The notes: generated by a model from the sequence alone, not told the origin. A stretch of DNA of 64,000 bases from Zestomonas carbonaria (GCF_904061905.1 NZ_CAJFCI010000023.1:1-64000), one strand, 5' to 3'. Positions 1-17,303 are shown, counted from the stretch's first letter. Numbers and translations: made by a program.

Positions 1-18
1 GCATGGCCAGAACGCTGT

Positions 19-84
19 CCAGCCTCCAGCCTCCAGCCTCCAGCCTCCAGCCTCCAGCCTCCAGCCTCCAGCCTCCAGCCTCCG
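19..84. repeat. Heptanucleotide tandem array (gcctcca)n
   Basis: Nine tandem 7-bp units, eight gcctcca and a final gcctccg, occupy 22-84 just downstream of the ponA stop codon at 89-91. It is a perfect short array and so a likely variable-number locus. Related heptamers (gcttgca, gcctgta) occur between gltB and gltD and before yqiA. It is not coding. Confidence 0.85.
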
Positions 85-88
85 CTAT

Positions 89-2530
89 CTAGAACAAATC
101 GATCGGCGCCACATCGTCGGCCGGCAGCGGGCCGCCGGGGATATGGCTGCCCGGGTCCAGTTCGCTCATCGGCGGCGGCGAGTCTTCGCTTTTGAACAGC
201 TCGAAATAGGCGTTGGGCGTTCCCGGCGGCGCGGCGCGGCCGCTCAGCGGGTCGACGCGCAGGGTGAGCAGGCCTTCCGGTTCGGCCGGCAGGTGCGGCG
301 GTTTGTCCTTGAGGACGGTGCCCATGTACTCCATCCAGATCGGCAGGGCCACGGTGCCGCCGAACTCGTGCCGGCCCAGGCTTTCCGGCTGGTCGAAGCC
401 GACCCAGACCGTGGTGATGTAGTCGGCGTTGTAGCCGGTGAACCAACTGTCCTTGGACTCGTTGGTGGTGCCGGTCTTGCCGGCGAGGTCGCTGCGCCCC
501 AGGGCCAGGGCGCGGCGGCCGGTGCCACGCTTGATCACGTCCTGCAGCATGCTGGTCATGATGTAGGAGGTGCGGGCATCGAGGATGCGTTCGGCTTCCA
601 CCGGTTGCGGTTGTTCGGGATTGGTGCTGACCAAGGTCTTGAGCGTCTCGGCCACTGGCTCCGATTCGGGCTCCTGCGCTGCCTGGCTGTTCGCGGCGCC
701 CGCATCGGGAACGGTGGGCGGGTTGGCGACGTAGAGCGGCTGGCCGAAGCGGCTGTCGATGCGTTCGATCAGGTAGGGCTGGATCTTGTAGCCGCCGTTG
801 GCGAAGGCGCTCCAGCCGCTGGCGATCTCCAGCGGGGTCAGGTTGGCGGTGCCCAGGGCCAGCGACAGGTTGCGCGGCAGGTCCTGGCGGTTGAGGCCGA
901 ACTTGGTGATGTAGTTGAGGGTGTAGTCGATGCCGATGGCTTGCAGCAGGCGGATCGATACCAGGTTGCGCGACTTGTACAGCGCTTCGCGCAGGCGGAT
1001 CGGGCCGAGGAAGGTGTTGTTGTCGTTCTTCGGGCGCCAGGCTTCTTCCATGCCGGCCTCGTGGAACACGATGGGCGCGTCGTTGACCAGGGTGGCGGCG
1101 GTGTAGCCGCGATCCAGCGCCGCGGCATAGATGAAGGGCTTGAAGCTGGAGCCGGGCTGGCGCTTGGCCTGGGTGGCGCGGTTGTAGTTGCTCTGCTCAA
1201 AGGAGAAGCCGCCGACCAGGGAAAGGATCGCGCCATTGCGTGGATCGAGCGAGACCAGGGCGCTCTGCGCCGCGGGCACCTGGCTGAATGCCAGGCTGCC
1301 GTCGTCCTGGCGCCGGACGCGGACCAGGTCGCCGATCTGCACGACGTCGGCCGGCTGCTGGGGACGCGGGCCCAGGCTGTTGGTGTTGAGGAAGGGGCGT
1401 GCCCATTTCATGCTTTCCCAGGCCACCGCTTCTTCCTTGCCGCTGCGGGTCAGCACGAGGATGCCGCTCTTCTCCACCTGGGTGACGATGACCGGCTCCA
1501 GCCCGCCGATGCTCTTCTGCTTGGCCAGCTCCTTGCGCCAGGTCTCGTGGGTCATGCCCGGCAGGCGGGTTTCCGGTCCCCGGTAGCCGTGGCGCTGGTC
1601 GTAGTTGATCAGCCCCTGCTGCACGGAGCGATTGGCCGCTTCCTGCAACTGGCTGGGCACGGTGGTGGTGACGTGGAAGCCTTCCGTATAGGCATCGCTG
1701 CCGTAGCGGCCGACCATTTCCGCGCGCGCCATCTCGGCGACGTAGGGGGCGCTGATCTCGGGGCTGGGGACGTGGTAGCTGGCGTCGATCGGCTCGTTCA
1801 GCGCGGCCTGGTAGCGCGCCTCGTCGATCTTGCCCAGCCTGTACATGCGGCCGAGGATCCAGTCACGGCGCTCCTTGCTGCGTTCCGGGTTGACCAGCGG
1901 GTTGAAGCGCGAGGGCGCCTTGGGCAGGCCGGCGATCATCGCCATCTGCCCCAGGCTCAAGTCTCGGATGGATTTGCCGTAATAGACTTGAGCGGCGGCT
2001 TCGATGCCGTAGGCCCGGTTGCCCAGGTAGATCTTGTTGACGTAGAGCTCGAGGATTTCGTCCTTGCTCAGTTCGCGCTCGATCTGCAGTGCCAGGAGGA
2101 TTTCGTTGATCTTGCGCGAGAAGCTGCGCTCGCTGGTGAGGAAGTAGTTCTTCGCCACCTGCATGGTGATGGTGCTGCCGCCGGTCTGAATCTGTCCGCT
2201 CTTCAATATTTGAGTGGCGGCGCGCATTAGGCTGCTAAGATCGACGCCATAATGATGGGCAAAATTGTCGTCTTCAGCCGACAGTAGCGCGTTGATGAAA
2301 TCTGGGGGAATATCCGCGAAGCGGATGGGGGAACGCCGCATCTCGCCGAACTCTGCGATCAGCTTGGCATCGTTGCTGTAGACCCGGAGGGGGATCTGCA
2401 ACTGGATGCTGCGGAGCGAATCGACCGAGGGGAGGTTGGGGGCGAGGTAGAGGTAGGCACCGCTGAAACTGAGTAACAGTCCACAAAAAACGGTGACGCA
2501 AAACCACCAGACAAACTTCAGCAGGCGCAT
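89..2530 (-). CDS. ponA: Penicillin-binding protein 1A (PBP1a)
   Basis: Bifunctional class A penicillin-binding protein, 813 aa, that polymerises and cross-links peptidoglycan at the inner membrane. A single N-terminal membrane anchor (about residues 5-30) is followed by a GT51 glycosyltransferase domain with the EDDNFAHHYG motif and GGSTITMQ. A linker/OB region follows, then a transpeptidase domain with SSFKPF (catalytic Ser), SRN and KTGTTN. The start ATG at 2530 lies just before the hydrophobic anchor. It is divergent from pilM, the standard Pseudomonas arrangement. Length and motif order are normal and nothing appears broken. Confidence 0.97.
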   Translation of the reverse strand: MRLLKFVWWFCVTVFCGLLLSFSGAYLYLAPNLPSVDSLRSIQLQIPLRVYSNDAKLIAEFGEMRRSPIRFADIPPDFINALLSAEDDNFAHHYGVDLSSLMRAATQILKSGQIQTGGSTITMQVAKNYFLTSERSFSRKINEILLALQIERELSKDEILELYVNKIYLGNRAYGIEAAAQVYYGKSIRDLSLGQMAMIAGLPKAPSRFNPLVNPERSKERRDWILGRMYRLGKIDEARYQAALNEPIDASYHVPSPEISAPYVAEMARAEMVGRYGSDAYTEGFHVTTTVPSQLQEAANRSVQQGLINYDQRHGYRGPETRLPGMTHETWRKELAKQKSIGGLEPVIVTQVEKSGILVLTRSGKEEAVAWESMKWARPFLNTNSLGPRPQQPADVVQIGDLVRVRRQDDGSLAFSQVPAAQSALVSLDPRNGAILSLVGGFSFEQSNYNRATQAKRQPGSSFKPFIYAAALDRGYTAATLVNDAPIVFHEAGMEEAWRPKNDNNTFLGPIRLREALYKSRNLVSIRLLQAIGIDYTLNYITKFGLNRQDLPRNLSLALGTANLTPLEIASGWSAFANGGYKIQPYLIERIDSRFGQPLYVANPPTVPDAGAANSQAAQEPESEPVAETLKTLVSTNPEQPQPVEAERILDARTSYIMTSMLQDVIKRGTGRRALALGRSDLAGKTGTTNESKDSWFTGYNADYITTVWVGFDQPESLGRHEFGGTVALPIWMEYMGTVLKDKPPHLPAEPEGLLTLRVDPLSGRAAPPGTPNAYFELFKSEDSPPPMSELDPGSHIPGGPLPADDVAPIDLF

Positions 2531-2602
2531 CGAGACTCGCGGATTTCCAGATAAAAGAACGGGTTAAACGAAAGGTAAGGCTGAAAGAGAAAAACCGTTC
2601 AC

Positions 2603-2608
2603 ATTATA
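2603..2608 (-). promoter_or_regulatory. -10 element candidate for ponA
   Basis: Read on the minus strand this is a perfect TATAAT, about 73 bp upstream of the ponA ATG. The best -35 at 18 bp spacing is only TGGCTC, so the promoter call rests on the -10. The surrounding 2531-2716 spacer is clearly AT-richer than its flanks and serves both ponA and pilM. Confidence 0.5.
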
Positions 2609-2633
2609 AGCGCTTTTTCCCCTGGGGAGCCAT

Positions 2634-2662
2634 TTGCGCTTATGTCAAGACTGTTATTTAAT
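2634..2662 (+). promoter_or_regulatory. Sigma70-like promoter candidate for pilMNOPQ
   Basis: TTGCGC at 2634-2639 and TTTAAT at 2657-2662 are separated by exactly 17 bp. The predicted start near 2669 would leave a leader of about 48 nt before the GTG start of pilM. It lies in the AT-rich divergent spacer with ponA. This is inference from consensus only. Confidence 0.5.
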
Positions 2663-2704
2663 GTGGAAAAACATAAATAGTCCGTAAGTCGCGGATGTCA
2701 ATAG

Positions 2705-3780
<1,076 letters not shown>

Positions 3781-3781
<1 letters not shown>

Positions 3782-4353
3782 TGGCACGCATAAACCTTCT
3801 GCCATGGCGTGAGCAGCTACGGGAAGAACGCAAGCAGCGGTTCCTGGCGACTCTGGTGGGTGTGCTGGTCGTCGCCGCGGGCATGGTGTTCCTGGGCGAC
3901 CAGTACCTGAACGGGGCGATCGAGCAGCAGAACGCGCGCAACGATTTCATCCGCAAGGAAATCGCGGTGCTCGATGCGCGGATCAAGGAGATCAGCGAGC
4001 TCAGGACCCGCCGGCAGCAACTGCTGGAAAGGATGAAGATCATCCAGGACCTGCAGGGGAACCGCCCCATTATCGGGCGGGTATTCGACCAGTTGGTCCG
4101 CACCTTGCCGGACGGGGTGTACTTCACCTCGCTCGGTATGAAAGGGAAGAACATCGCCATCCAGGGGGCGGCCGAGTCGAACAACCGGGTCTCCAGCCTG
4201 ATGCGCAACCTGGATTCCTCGGAATGGCTGGATGCGCCGAACCTCACCGCCGTCAAGGCGGTCACTGCCGGGGCCCTGGACCAGGCCAACGTATTCCAGT
4301 TGACCGTCCAGCAGACCCAGCCGTCGGTTGAAGAGGAAGGAGTCAAGAAATGA
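3781..4353 (+). CDS. pilN: Type IV pilus assembly protein PilN
   Basis: Inner-membrane PilN, 190 aa. The cytoplasmic N-terminus MARINLLPWREQ is the conserved PilM-binding INLLPWR tail. One membrane segment (about residues 22-42) follows, then a periplasmic coiled-coil and ferredoxin-like domain that pairs with PilO. The ATG at 3781 is used because the motif begins there and it overlaps the pilM stop (TGATG). The 3' end overlaps pilO by 4 bp, which indicates translational coupling. Confidence 0.96.
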
Positions 4354-4973
4354 GCTTTGCCGACTCGTTGGACAGTCTCCGGAAAATCGATATCAACGAC
4401 CTGGATTTCAACAATCTGGGATCGTGGCCCGCTCCGGTCAAAGTCATCGTTTGTGCGCTCCTACTCATCGTAGTGCTGGCACTTGGTTATAACTTCCATC
4501 TCAAGGATCTTGAGGCGCAACTCGACCAGAAACGCGCCGAGGAAACGACACTCAAGGAGCAGTTCTCCAGCAAGGCATTCCAGGCCGCCAACCTGGAAGC
4601 CTACAAGGAGCAGATGAAAGAGATGGAAGTTTCGTTCGGCGCACTGCTCCGGCAGTTGCCGAGCGATACGGAAGTTCCGGGCTTGCTGGAAGATATTACT
4701 CGTACGGGTCTGGGTAGCGGTCTGGAGTTCGAGGAAATCAAACTGCTGCCTGAAGTGGCCCAGCAGTTCTATATCGAACTGCCGATTCAAATCTCGGTAG
4801 TTGGTGCCTATCACGACCTGGCCACTTTCGTCAGTGGTGTTTCGAGTCTGCCGCGGATCGTTACGCTGCACGATTTCGAGATCAAGCCGGTTTCGGCAGA
4901 CAGCACCAGCAAACTTCGCATGAGCATTCTGGCGAAAACCTACCGCTATAACGATAAGGGGCTGCAGAAGTGA
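4350..4973 (+). CDS. pilO: Type IV pilus assembly protein PilO
   Basis: Inner-membrane PilO, 207 aa, partner of PilN in the alignment subcomplex. An N-terminal cytoplasmic stretch of about 30 aa precedes a single transmembrane helix (about 31-49, VKVIVCALLLIVVLALGY). A charged coiled coil (about 50-95) and the periplasmic ferredoxin-like domain follow. Start ATG overlaps the end of pilN (ATGA) and its stop overlaps the GTG of pilP (GTGA). Length is normal for the family. Confidence 0.95.
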   Translation: MSFADSLDSLRKIDINDLDFNNLGSWPAPVKVIVCALLLIVVLALGYNFHLKDLEAQLDQKRAEETTLKEQFSSKAFQAANLEAYKEQMKEMEVSFGALLRQLPSDTEVPGLLEDITRTGLGSGLEFEEIKLLPEVAQQFYIELPIQISVVGAYHDLATFVSGVSSLPRIVTLHDFEIKPVSADSTSKLRMSILAKTYRYNDKGLQK

Positions 4974-5497
4974 AAAGCTCCCATGTTGCTCTATATGGCG
5001 TGATTCTCCTTGGCCTGGCCGGCTGCGGGGGCGGCGGCGACTTCTCGGACCTCCAGGCCTATATGGATGAAGTCCGGGCGCGGCCAAAAGGTTCCATCGA
5101 GCCATTGCCCAAGTTCCAACCGTACGAGGCTTTCACTTATAACGCCTCGGCCTTGCGCAGCCCATTCCAGCCGCCGGTCAAGATAGACCTGACCAGCCGG
5201 CCCAAGGGCTCCAAGGAAATCAAGCCGGATGAAACCCGGATCAAGCAATTCCTGGAAGGTTTCAACATCGAGACTTTCGAGATGGTCGGAACTCTTTCCA
5301 ATACGAACGGAAAATATGCCTTGGTCAATGGTGCAGGGGGAGTGCACCGGGTCAAGGTCGGGGATTACCTGGGGCGCAATAATGGCCGCATCGTGTCGAT
5401 CGACGAAGCCAGGATAGAGGTCGTCGAAATCGTTCCCGATGGCGAGGGTGGCTGGTTGGAGCGGCCGAGAAGCCTCTCTCTGAAAGAGCGCTCTTGA
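4970..5497 (+). CDS. pilP: Type IV pilus lipoprotein PilP
   Basis: Lipoprotein, 175 aa, that connects PilN/PilO to the PilQ secretin. It has a signal peptide and lipobox LAGC near residue 19, followed by a glycine-rich linker. The C-terminal beta-sandwich (about 85-150) includes the VNGAGGVHRVKVGDYLG segment typical of PilP. The GTG start overlaps the pilO stop. A 16-bp gap with a purine-rich RBS leads into pilQ. Confidence 0.95.
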   Translation: MKSSHVALYGVILLGLAGCGGGGDFSDLQAYMDEVRARPKGSIEPLPKFQPYEAFTYNASALRSPFQPPVKIDLTSRPKGSKEIKPDETRIKQFLEGFNIETFEMVGTLSNTNGKYALVNGAGGVHRVKVGDYLGRNNGRIVSIDEARIEVVEIVPDGEGGWLERPRSLSLKERS

Positions 5498-5513
5498 GGA
5501 ATAGGGTGGGGAA

Positions 5514-7619
5514 ATGAAAAACAATTACCGGTCTGCACAACGGAATTCGAGAATGAACAACTCTCTTTCGCGCCTTTGCGTTTCCTTAATTGCAGCGTTC
5601 TTGTCGCCAGCCTTGTTGGCGGCCGACCTGCAGGCGCTGGATGTGGCTGCTCTTCCGGGGGGGAAGGTGGAGCTGAAGTTGGCGTTCGATGAGCCTGTGG
5701 CCACTCCCCGTGGCTATACGATCGATCAGCCGGCGCGCATCGCGCTCGACCTGCCAGGCGTGAAGAACAAGCTCGGTACCAAGAATCGTGAGTTGGGTGT
5801 GGGCAACGCGCGCAGCGTGACCGTGGTCGAGGCCAAGGATCGCACCCGGTTGATCATCAACCTGGCGACCCTGGTTCCCTACAGCACGCGCAGCGACGGC
5901 AGGAACCTCTACGTCGTGGTTGGCGACGCCGCGGGTGCAGCGCATGCCGCCGTCCCGACCACGGCCACGGTGTCCCCGGCGCCGGTCGCGCCCAAGCCGA
6001 TCTATGCCGCCCAGCGTGGCATCGGCAATATCGACTTCCAGCGCGGCGAGCAGGGTGAAGGCAACGTGGTGATCGAGCTTTCCGATCCGTCGGTGAGCCC
6101 GGATATCAAGGAGCAGGGCGGCAAGATCCGTCTGGACTTCGCCAAGACGCGACTGCCGGAAAACCTGCGGGTTCGCCTGGACGTCAAGGATTTCGCAACG
6201 CCCGTACAGTTCGTCAGCGCCACCGGCGGCGCGGACAGCGCCAGCATCGTCATCGAGCCGACGGGCCTCTACGACTACCTGGCCTTCCAGACCGACAACA
6301 AGCTGACCGTCAGCATCAAGCCGCTGAGCCAGCAGGATGCCGAGCGTCGCAAGGCGGAGAGTTTCGCCTACAGCGGCGAGAAGCTTTCGCTGAACTTCCA
6401 GGACATCGATGTACGCTCGGTACTGCAGTTGATCGCCGACTTCACCGACCTGAACCTGGTCGCCAGCGACACCGTGCAGGGCAATATCACCCTGCGCCTG
6501 CAGAACGTACCGTGGGACCAGGCCCTGGATCTGGTGCTGAAGACCAAGGGGCTGGACAAACGCAAGGTCGGCAACGTGTTGCTGGTGGCTCCGGCCGACG
6601 AGATCGCCGCTCGCGAGCGCCAGGAACTCGAGTCGCAGAAGCAGATCGCCGAGCTGGCGCCGCTGCGCCGCGAACTGATCCAGGTGAACTATGCCAAGGC
6701 CGCCGACATCGCCAAGCTGTTCCAGTCGGTGACCAGTGGCGACGCCGGCAAGGATGAGCGCGGCTCCATCACCGTGGACGACCGCACCAACAGCATCATC
6801 GCCTACCAGACCCAGGACAAGCTCGACGAACTGCGCCGCATCGTGTCGCAACTGGATATCCCGGTGCGCCAGGTGATGATCGAGGCGCGTATCGTCGAAG
6901 CCAACGTCGATTACGACAAGTCCCTCGGCGTCGAATGGCGTGGGGTCAGCGTCGGCGACAACAACTGGGTCGTCGGCGGCACCAACAGCCTGATCAAAGA
7001 CACCAACCCCCTGGAAATCCAGGGCGGGACCTTCGTCGATCTGGGCGCCAACGCCGCGACTTCCGGCCTGAACCTGGGCTTCATCACCGACAACACCATC
7101 CTTGACCTGGAACTGTCGGCGATGGAGAAGACCGGCAACGGCGAGATCGTATCGCAGCCGAAGGTGGTCACCTCGGACAAGGAAACCGCCAAGATCCTGA
7201 AGGGCGCGGAGATTCCCTACCAGGAAGCGAGTTCCAGCGGTGCGACCAGCACCTCCTTCAAGGAAGCTGCCTTGTCGCTGGAGGTGACCCCGCAGATCAC
7301 CCCGGACAACCGCATCATCATGGAGGTCAAGGTCACCAAGGATGCGCCGGATTTCGCCAATGCCCTGAACGGCGTACCGCCGATCAACAAGAACGAAGTC
7401 AATGCCAAGGTGCTGATCAGCGATGGCGAGACCATCGTGATCGGTGGGGTGTTCTCCAATACCCAGACCAAATCCGTCGACAAGGTGCCGTTCCTCGGGG
7501 ACCTGCCGTTCCTCGGTCGCTTGTTCAAGCGCGATACCATCACTGACAGGAAGTCCGAGCTGCTGGTTTTCCTCACTCCGCGTATCATGAACAGCCAGGC
7601 GATTGCAGTGAGCCGTTGA
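5514..7619 (+). CDS. pilQ: Type IV pilus secretin PilQ
   Basis: Outer-membrane secretin through which the pilus fibre exits, 701 aa from this start. Order: signal peptide ending near LLAAD, AMIN peptidoglycan-binding repeats (about 40-270), STN/N0 domain ([19 protein letters not shown]), N1 domain, then the secretin barrel with [18 protein letters not shown] and the C-terminal [14 protein letters not shown] signature. The ATG at 5514 has the better RBS (GGGTGGGGAA). An in-frame ATG at 5553 would give a more conventional signal peptide (688 aa) and may be the real start. Last pil gene of the operon. Confidence 0.95.
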   Translation: MKNNYRSAQRNSRMNNSLSRLCVSLIAAFLSPALLAADLQALDVAALPGGKVELKLAFDEPVATPRGYTIDQPARIALDLPGVKNKLGTKNRELGVGNARSVTVVEAKDRTRLIINLATLVPYSTRSDGRNLYVVVGDAAGAAHAAVPTTATVSPAPVAPKPIYAAQRGIGNIDFQRGEQGEGNVVIELSDPSVSPDIKEQGGKIRLDFAKTRLPENLRVRLDVKDFATPVQFVSATGGADSASIVIEPTGLYDYLAFQTDNKLTVSIKPLSQQDAERRKAESFAYSGEKLSLNFQDIDVRSVLQLIADFTDLNLVASDTVQGNITLRLQNVPWDQALDLVLKTKGLDKRKVGNVLLVAPADEIAARERQELESQKQIAELAPLRRELIQVNYAKAADIAKLFQSVTSGDAGKDERGSITVDDRTNSIIAYQTQDKLDELRRIVSQLDIPVRQVMIEARIVEANVDYDKSLGVEWRGVSVGDNNWVVGGTNSLIKDTNPLEIQGGTFVDLGANAATSGLNLGFITDNTILDLELSAMEKTGNGEIVSQPKVVTSDKETAKILKGAEIPYQEASSSGATSTSFKEAALSLEVTPQITPDNRIIMEVKVTKDAPDFANALNGVPPINKNEVNAKVLISDGETIVIGGVFSNTQTKSVDKVPFLGDLPFLGRLFKRDTITDRKSELLVFLTPRIMNSQAIAVSR

Positions 7620-7624
7620 TCTTC

Positions 7625-8143
7625 GTGCGAAATTTGATTCTGGTTGGCCCGATGGGGGCTGGAAAGAGCACCATCGGGCGTTTGTTGGCGAAAGAGCTGA
7701 AGTTGCCGTTCAAGGATTCCGACAAGGAAATCGAGCATCGGACCGGGGCGGATATCCCCTGGATCTTCGATGTGGAGGGCGAGCAGGGATTTCGTGACCG
7801 TGAGCATGCAGTGATTGCCGAGCTCTGCGGCCTGGACGGCGTGGTGCTTGCCACGGGCGGCGGAGCGGTGTTGCGGCAGGACAACCGCCAGGCACTGCGT
7901 GCCGGTGGCCGGGTCGTGTACCTGCATACCTCGGTCGAGCAGCAGATCGATCGTACCGCGCGGGATCGTAATCGGCCGCTGCTGCGAACGGCCGATCCCG
8001 GCAAGGTGCTTCGCGACCTGATGGCGATCCGCGATCCGCTCTACCGGGAGATCGCCGATCTGGTCATCGAGACCGATACGCGTCCTCCACGCATGGTGGT
8101 TCAGGAGATTCTCGAGCGTCTCCAGACGCTGCAGCCGCGTTAA
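7625..8143 (+). CDS. aroK: Shikimate kinase
   Basis: Phosphorylates shikimate to shikimate-3-phosphate with ATP in the chorismate pathway; 172 aa, cytosolic. Walker [10 protein letters not shown] starts near residue 8. Shikimate-binding DSD and GFRDRE motifs and the GGGAVLR loop follow, with the lid RNRPLL. The start is taken as GTG at 7625, six bases after the pilQ stop, because homologues begin RNLILVG. A longer TTG start at 7616 would overlap pilQ. aroB follows at 50 bp; the pilQ-aroK-aroB linkage is typical of gammaproteobacteria. Confidence 0.95.
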   Translation: MRNLILVGPMGAGKSTIGRLLAKELKLPFKDSDKEIEHRTGADIPWIFDVEGEQGFRDREHAVIAELCGLDGVVLATGGGAVLRQDNRQALRAGGRVVYLHTSVEQQIDRTARDRNRPLLRTADPGKVLRDLMAIRDPLYREIADLVIETDTRPPRMVVQEILERLQTLQPR

Positions 8144-8193
8144 TGCCTGGTGGAATTGCGCTATCCTAAGGCCCTTTTCATTGTGGGGGCCGC

Positions 8194-9291
8194 ATGCACA
8201 CTCTCCATGTAAATCTGGGCGATCGTAGTTATCCCATCTATATCGGTGCCGGCCTGCTGGATCAGCCCGAGCTGTTCGCGCGGCACATCGGCGGCCGACA
8301 GGTCGCCATCGTGACCAACGAAACGGTCGCTCCGCTCTACCTCTCCAGATTGACCGAGGCGCTGCAAGGTTTCGAGCTGGCGACCGTGGTGTTGCCTGAC
8401 GGCGAGGCCTTCAAGAACTGGGAAACGCTCCAGTTGATCTTCGACGGCCTGCTGGGTGCCCGACATGAGCGTGGCACCACGGTGGTGGCGCTTGGCGGAG
8501 GCGTGGTGGGCGACATGGCCGGTTTCGCGGCGGCCTGCTACCAGCGGGGCGTGGACTTCATCCAGGTGCCGACCACGCTGCTGTCCCAGGTCGACTCGTC
8601 CGTGGGCGGCAAGACCGGCATCAACCATCCCCTGGGCAAGAACATGGTGGGCGCGTTCTACCAGCCGAAGGCGGTGGTGATCGACACCGCCAGCCTGGCG
8701 ACGCTGCCGCCGCGAGAGCTGTCGGCCGGCCTGGCGGAGGTCATCAAGTACGGCCTGATCTGCGACGAACCTTTCCTCGCCTGGCTGGAAGAGCACATGG
8801 ATGCCCTGCGCGGGCTCGACCAGCAGGCCCTGAGCGAGGCGATAGAGCGTTCCTGTGCGGCCAAGGCCCGGGTCGTCGGTGTCGACGAGCGGGAGTCGGG
8901 GCTGCGGGCAATCCTCAACCTGGGGCATACCTTCGGTCACGCCATCGAGGCGCACCAGGGTTATGGCGTCTGGTTGCACGGCGAAGCGGTGGCGGCGGGA
9001 ACCGTGATGGCATTGGAGATGTCTAGGCGGTTAGGCTGGATCAGTGCGGAGGAGCGCGACCGTGGGGTACGCCTGCTGCGACGCGCGGGACTGCCGGTAG
9101 TGCCGCCGCAAGACATGACGGCCGAGGATTTCCTCGGACACATGGCGGTCGACAAGAAAGTCCAGGGTGGGCGCCTGCGCCTGGTCCTGCTGCGGCGGAT
9201 GGGTGACGCCGTGGTGACCGCCGACTTTCCGCGCGAGATTCTGGATGCCACCCTGGCGGCGGACTACCAGGGGTTGGCCGAGCAGCTTTAA
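8194..9291 (+). CDS. aroB: 3-dehydroquinate synthase
   Basis: Converts DAHP to 3-dehydroquinate, the second shikimate-pathway step, using NAD+ and a divalent metal; 365 aa. The NAD-binding [13 protein letters not shown] motif, [19 protein letters not shown] active-site region, KYGLICD and the metal-ligand histidines in [12 protein letters not shown] are all present. A purine-rich RBS (GTGGGGG) precedes the ATG. It is placed between aroK and the DamX-like gene. Confidence 0.97.
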   Translation: MHTLHVNLGDRSYPIYIGAGLLDQPELFARHIGGRQVAIVTNETVAPLYLSRLTEALQGFELATVVLPDGEAFKNWETLQLIFDGLLGARHERGTTVVALGGGVVGDMAGFAAACYQRGVDFIQVPTTLLSQVDSSVGGKTGINHPLGKNMVGAFYQPKAVVIDTASLATLPPRELSAGLAEVIKYGLICDEPFLAWLEEHMDALRGLDQQALSEAIERSCAAKARVVGVDERESGLRAILNLGHTFGHAIEAHQGYGVWLHGEAVAAGTVMALEMSRRLGWISAEERDRGVRLLRRAGLPVVPPQDMTAEDFLGHMAVDKKVQGGRLRLVLLRRMGDAVVTADFPREILDATLAADYQGLAEQL

Positions 9292-9308
9292 GACCTATCG
9301 AGAGCACC

Positions 9309-10886
9309 ATGACCAGTTTGCATGCCGACGAGGCGTTTCTCAGTCACTACGAGTTCAGTCACGACCCGTTCGCGCCCCGGGTGCCCGGGTTCAAGTTCTT
9401 CCCGGCCCAGCGCAAGCCGGTGCTCGGTCAACTGCATCACCTGGCGCGTTACAGCCAATTACTGCTGTTGGTCACCGGGCCGAAGGGCAGCGGCAAGACC
9501 CTGTTGCGCCAGGCGCTGGTGGCCAGCACCAACAAGCAGACGGTGCAGAGCGTGGTGGTCTCGGCGCGCGGCGGAATGGATGCCGGCGGGCTGCTGCGCC
9601 AAGTGGCGCAGGGGCTGAATTCGCCTCAGGCGGAGCTGCGTGGCATCCAGGCGCAGATCGCGCAGTTGGCGCTGACCGACCAGGAGGTCTACCTGCTGGT
9701 CGACGATGCCGAGGAACTCGACGATTCGGCGCTCGATGCCTTGCTGGCCCTCGCGGGTGGGCAGGCCGATGCGCGGCCGCACGTCTTCCTGTTCGGTCAT
9801 TCGTCGCTGCTGCCGCGTCTCGAACTGCTGGCCGAGGGCGGTGAGCGCTTCCATGCCATCGAGTTGCAGCCCTATACCGAAGACGAGACCGTGGAATACC
9901 TGGAGCAGCGCCTGGAGGGGGCTGGGCAGGGGCTGGATGTGTTCAGTGACGAGCAGCTTGCCGATATTCACCTCCAGTCCAAGGGGTGGCCGGGGCTGAT
10001 CAACCAGGTGGCGCGTGAAACGCTGATCGACGCGATGCTCGCCCAGCGCGGTTCGGAGCGCTCGGGCGGTCTGGCGCTCAAGTTGCCGCAGAAACACCTG
10101 CTGGCCCTGGGGATAGTGGTGATCGCGGTACTGGCCGCCTGGTTGATGAAGGGCAGTTCGACGCCCGAGTCGGAGGCTTCGGCGGTTGCCCAGGCTCCTG
10201 CCACTAGCCAGCAGGGCGGGGCAACCCAGCCCGCGGCGCCAGGACAGGATGGTCCGGCCATCGAGTTCGCCGGTTCCAGCCAGCCATTGCCGCTGCCTCT
10301 GGTGGGCCAGGCCCAGCCGGTGATTCGCCAGCCGCTGGCGCAGGCCGCCGGTCAGGCGGATGGCGAGGAGGCGGGAGTTGGCGAGCCTGTGGCGCCGGTC
10401 GTACTGCCGGACCCCGTGCCGACCGCTCCAGCAGTGGCGCCGTCAGCTCCAGTAGCAGCTCCGGCCGCTCCTGCGCCGAGCGTGCCGCCATCCGCCCCGG
10501 TAGCGCCGACGCCTGCGCCGAGCGTCGCCAAGCCCGCGGCACCTGTCGCGGCGCCTGCGCCCAAGCCTGCCGCCCCGGCCAAGCCAGCAGCGCCGGCGTC
10601 GAGCGGCGACTGGTACGGCAGCCAGGCGGCTTCGCACTATGCACTGCAGATCCTCGGCACCCGCTCGGAGAGCAGCGCCCAGGCATTCGTGCGCCAGCAG
10701 GGCAACGGTTACCGCTACTTCAAGAAGATCCACCAGGGGCAGCCGCTGTATGTGGTGACCTACGGTAGCTTTGCCTCCCGCGAAGCGGCCCAGGCGGCGA
10801 TCCGCACCCTCCCGGCCAAGGTCCAGGCCGGCAAGCCCTGGCCGAAGACCTTCGCCAGCATCCGTCAGGAAGCCCAGGCGCGCTGA
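9309..10886 (+). CDS. DamX-like AAA ATPase with SPOR domain
   Basis: Likely division-associated inner-membrane protein, 525 aa. The N-terminal ExeA/TniB-like AAA domain has Walker A GPKGSGKT (about residue 57) and a Walker B-like LLVDDAEELD. One membrane helix lies near 260-280 (LLALGIVVIAVLAAWLM). A long Pro/Ala-rich linker (about 290-435) leads to a C-terminal SPOR domain (about 440-520, YALQILGTRSESSAQAF) that binds denuded glycan strands at the septum. Its place after aroKB matches damX of enterics. The ATPase part distinguishes it from short SPOR proteins. Confidence 0.9.
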   Translation: MTSLHADEAFLSHYEFSHDPFAPRVPGFKFFPAQRKPVLGQLHHLARYSQLLLLVTGPKGSGKTLLRQALVASTNKQTVQSVVVSARGGMDAGGLLRQVAQGLNSPQAELRGIQAQIAQLALTDQEVYLLVDDAEELDDSALDALLALAGGQADARPHVFLFGHSSLLPRLELLAEGGERFHAIELQPYTEDETVEYLEQRLEGAGQGLDVFSDEQLADIHLQSKGWPGLINQVARETLIDAMLAQRGSERSGGLALKLPQKHLLALGIVVIAVLAAWLMKGSSTPESEASAVAQAPATSQQGGATQPAAPGQDGPAIEFAGSSQPLPLPLVGQAQPVIRQPLAQAAGQADGEEAGVGEPVAPVVLPDPVPTAPAVAPSAPVAAPAAPAPSVPPSAPVAPTPAPSVAKPAAPVAAPAPKPAAPAKPAAPASSGDWYGSQAASHYALQILGTRSESSAQAFVRQQGNGYRYFKKIHQGQPLYVVTYGSFASREAAQAAIRTLPAKVQAGKPWPKTFASIRQEAQAR

Positions 10887-10903
10887 GACCCTGCCGCAGT
10901 CGT

Positions 10904-10934
10904 CGGCAGCAGGTTGGGAAACAGCCTGCTGCCG
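10904..10934 (+). terminator. Strong hairpin after the aroKB-damX operon
   Basis: A perfect 10-bp stem (cggcagcagg at 10904-10913, cctgctgccg at 10925-10934) with an 11-nt loop lies 18 bp after the DamX-like stop codon. There is no T-tract, so it could be a processing or attenuation structure instead of a true intrinsic terminator. The rest of 10935-11150 shows no convincing gene. Confidence 0.6.
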
Positions 10935-11152
10935 ATGCGCGGAGTACTGCTTCCCCATCCGCCTGACTCGCTCCCGGGCGCACCTTCGGCTGTCGCTCCG
11001 CTCCTCTGCGTCATGCCTTCCGTCTCTCGAGGTCGTGAGATCGGGCGCCACCTATGTGGCGCTGGAATGGGCGCGGATCGGCTAGCACGGTCGAATGACT
11101 TGCTCCTTTCATTTTGGCGACATAAGGTGTCGCTTGTGCGTCATAAAGGGGT

Positions 11153-11181
11153 TTGTGACCCCCTTATCTGATGTGTACAAT
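11153..11181 (+). promoter_or_regulatory. Sigma70-like promoter for gltBD
   Basis: TTGTGA at 11153-11158 and TACAAT at 11176-11181 with a 17-bp spacer form a near-consensus promoter. The predicted start near 11188 gives a leader of about 100 nt before the gltB ATG. It lies in a 402-bp gap that otherwise contains only the upstream hairpin and GC-rich spacer. Confidence 0.65.
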
Positions 11182-11288
11182 GACCCCCCTTTTGCCTGCG
11201 CAAAGCTGGCGCTTCGTCCTGCGCGCTTGGTAAGTATTTGAATTAGAAAGTAATTGCCTTGTAAAAAGGCATCCTGGTGAGAGTCCCT

Positions 11289-15737
<4,449 letters not shown>

Positions 15738-15744
15738 AACAGCG

Positions 15745-17276
<1,532 letters not shown>

Positions 17277-17282
17277 GCGCCG

Positions 17283-17303
17283 CAGGATGGGTGCAACCCA
17301 TCA
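17283..17303. repeat. Palindromic repeat, GGATGGGT...ACCCATC type, copy 1
   Basis: ggatgggt gca acccatc forms a short perfect palindrome just after gltD. A nearly identical copy lies after hemE (18547-18567) and a looser one after waaA (49979-50016). Confidence 0.7.

Noticed and set aside
19..84. CRISPR array
   Set aside because: The 7-bp repeats are contiguous without spacers, and no cas genes are present.
143..2230. Long open frame on the plus strand opposite ponA
   Set aside because: Antisense shadow: the minus strand encodes full PBP1a motifs, while this translation is low complexity and has no recognisable domain.
10935..11150. Small open frames in the damX-gltB gap
   Set aside because: No RBS, no coding bias and overlap with the terminator and promoter signals.
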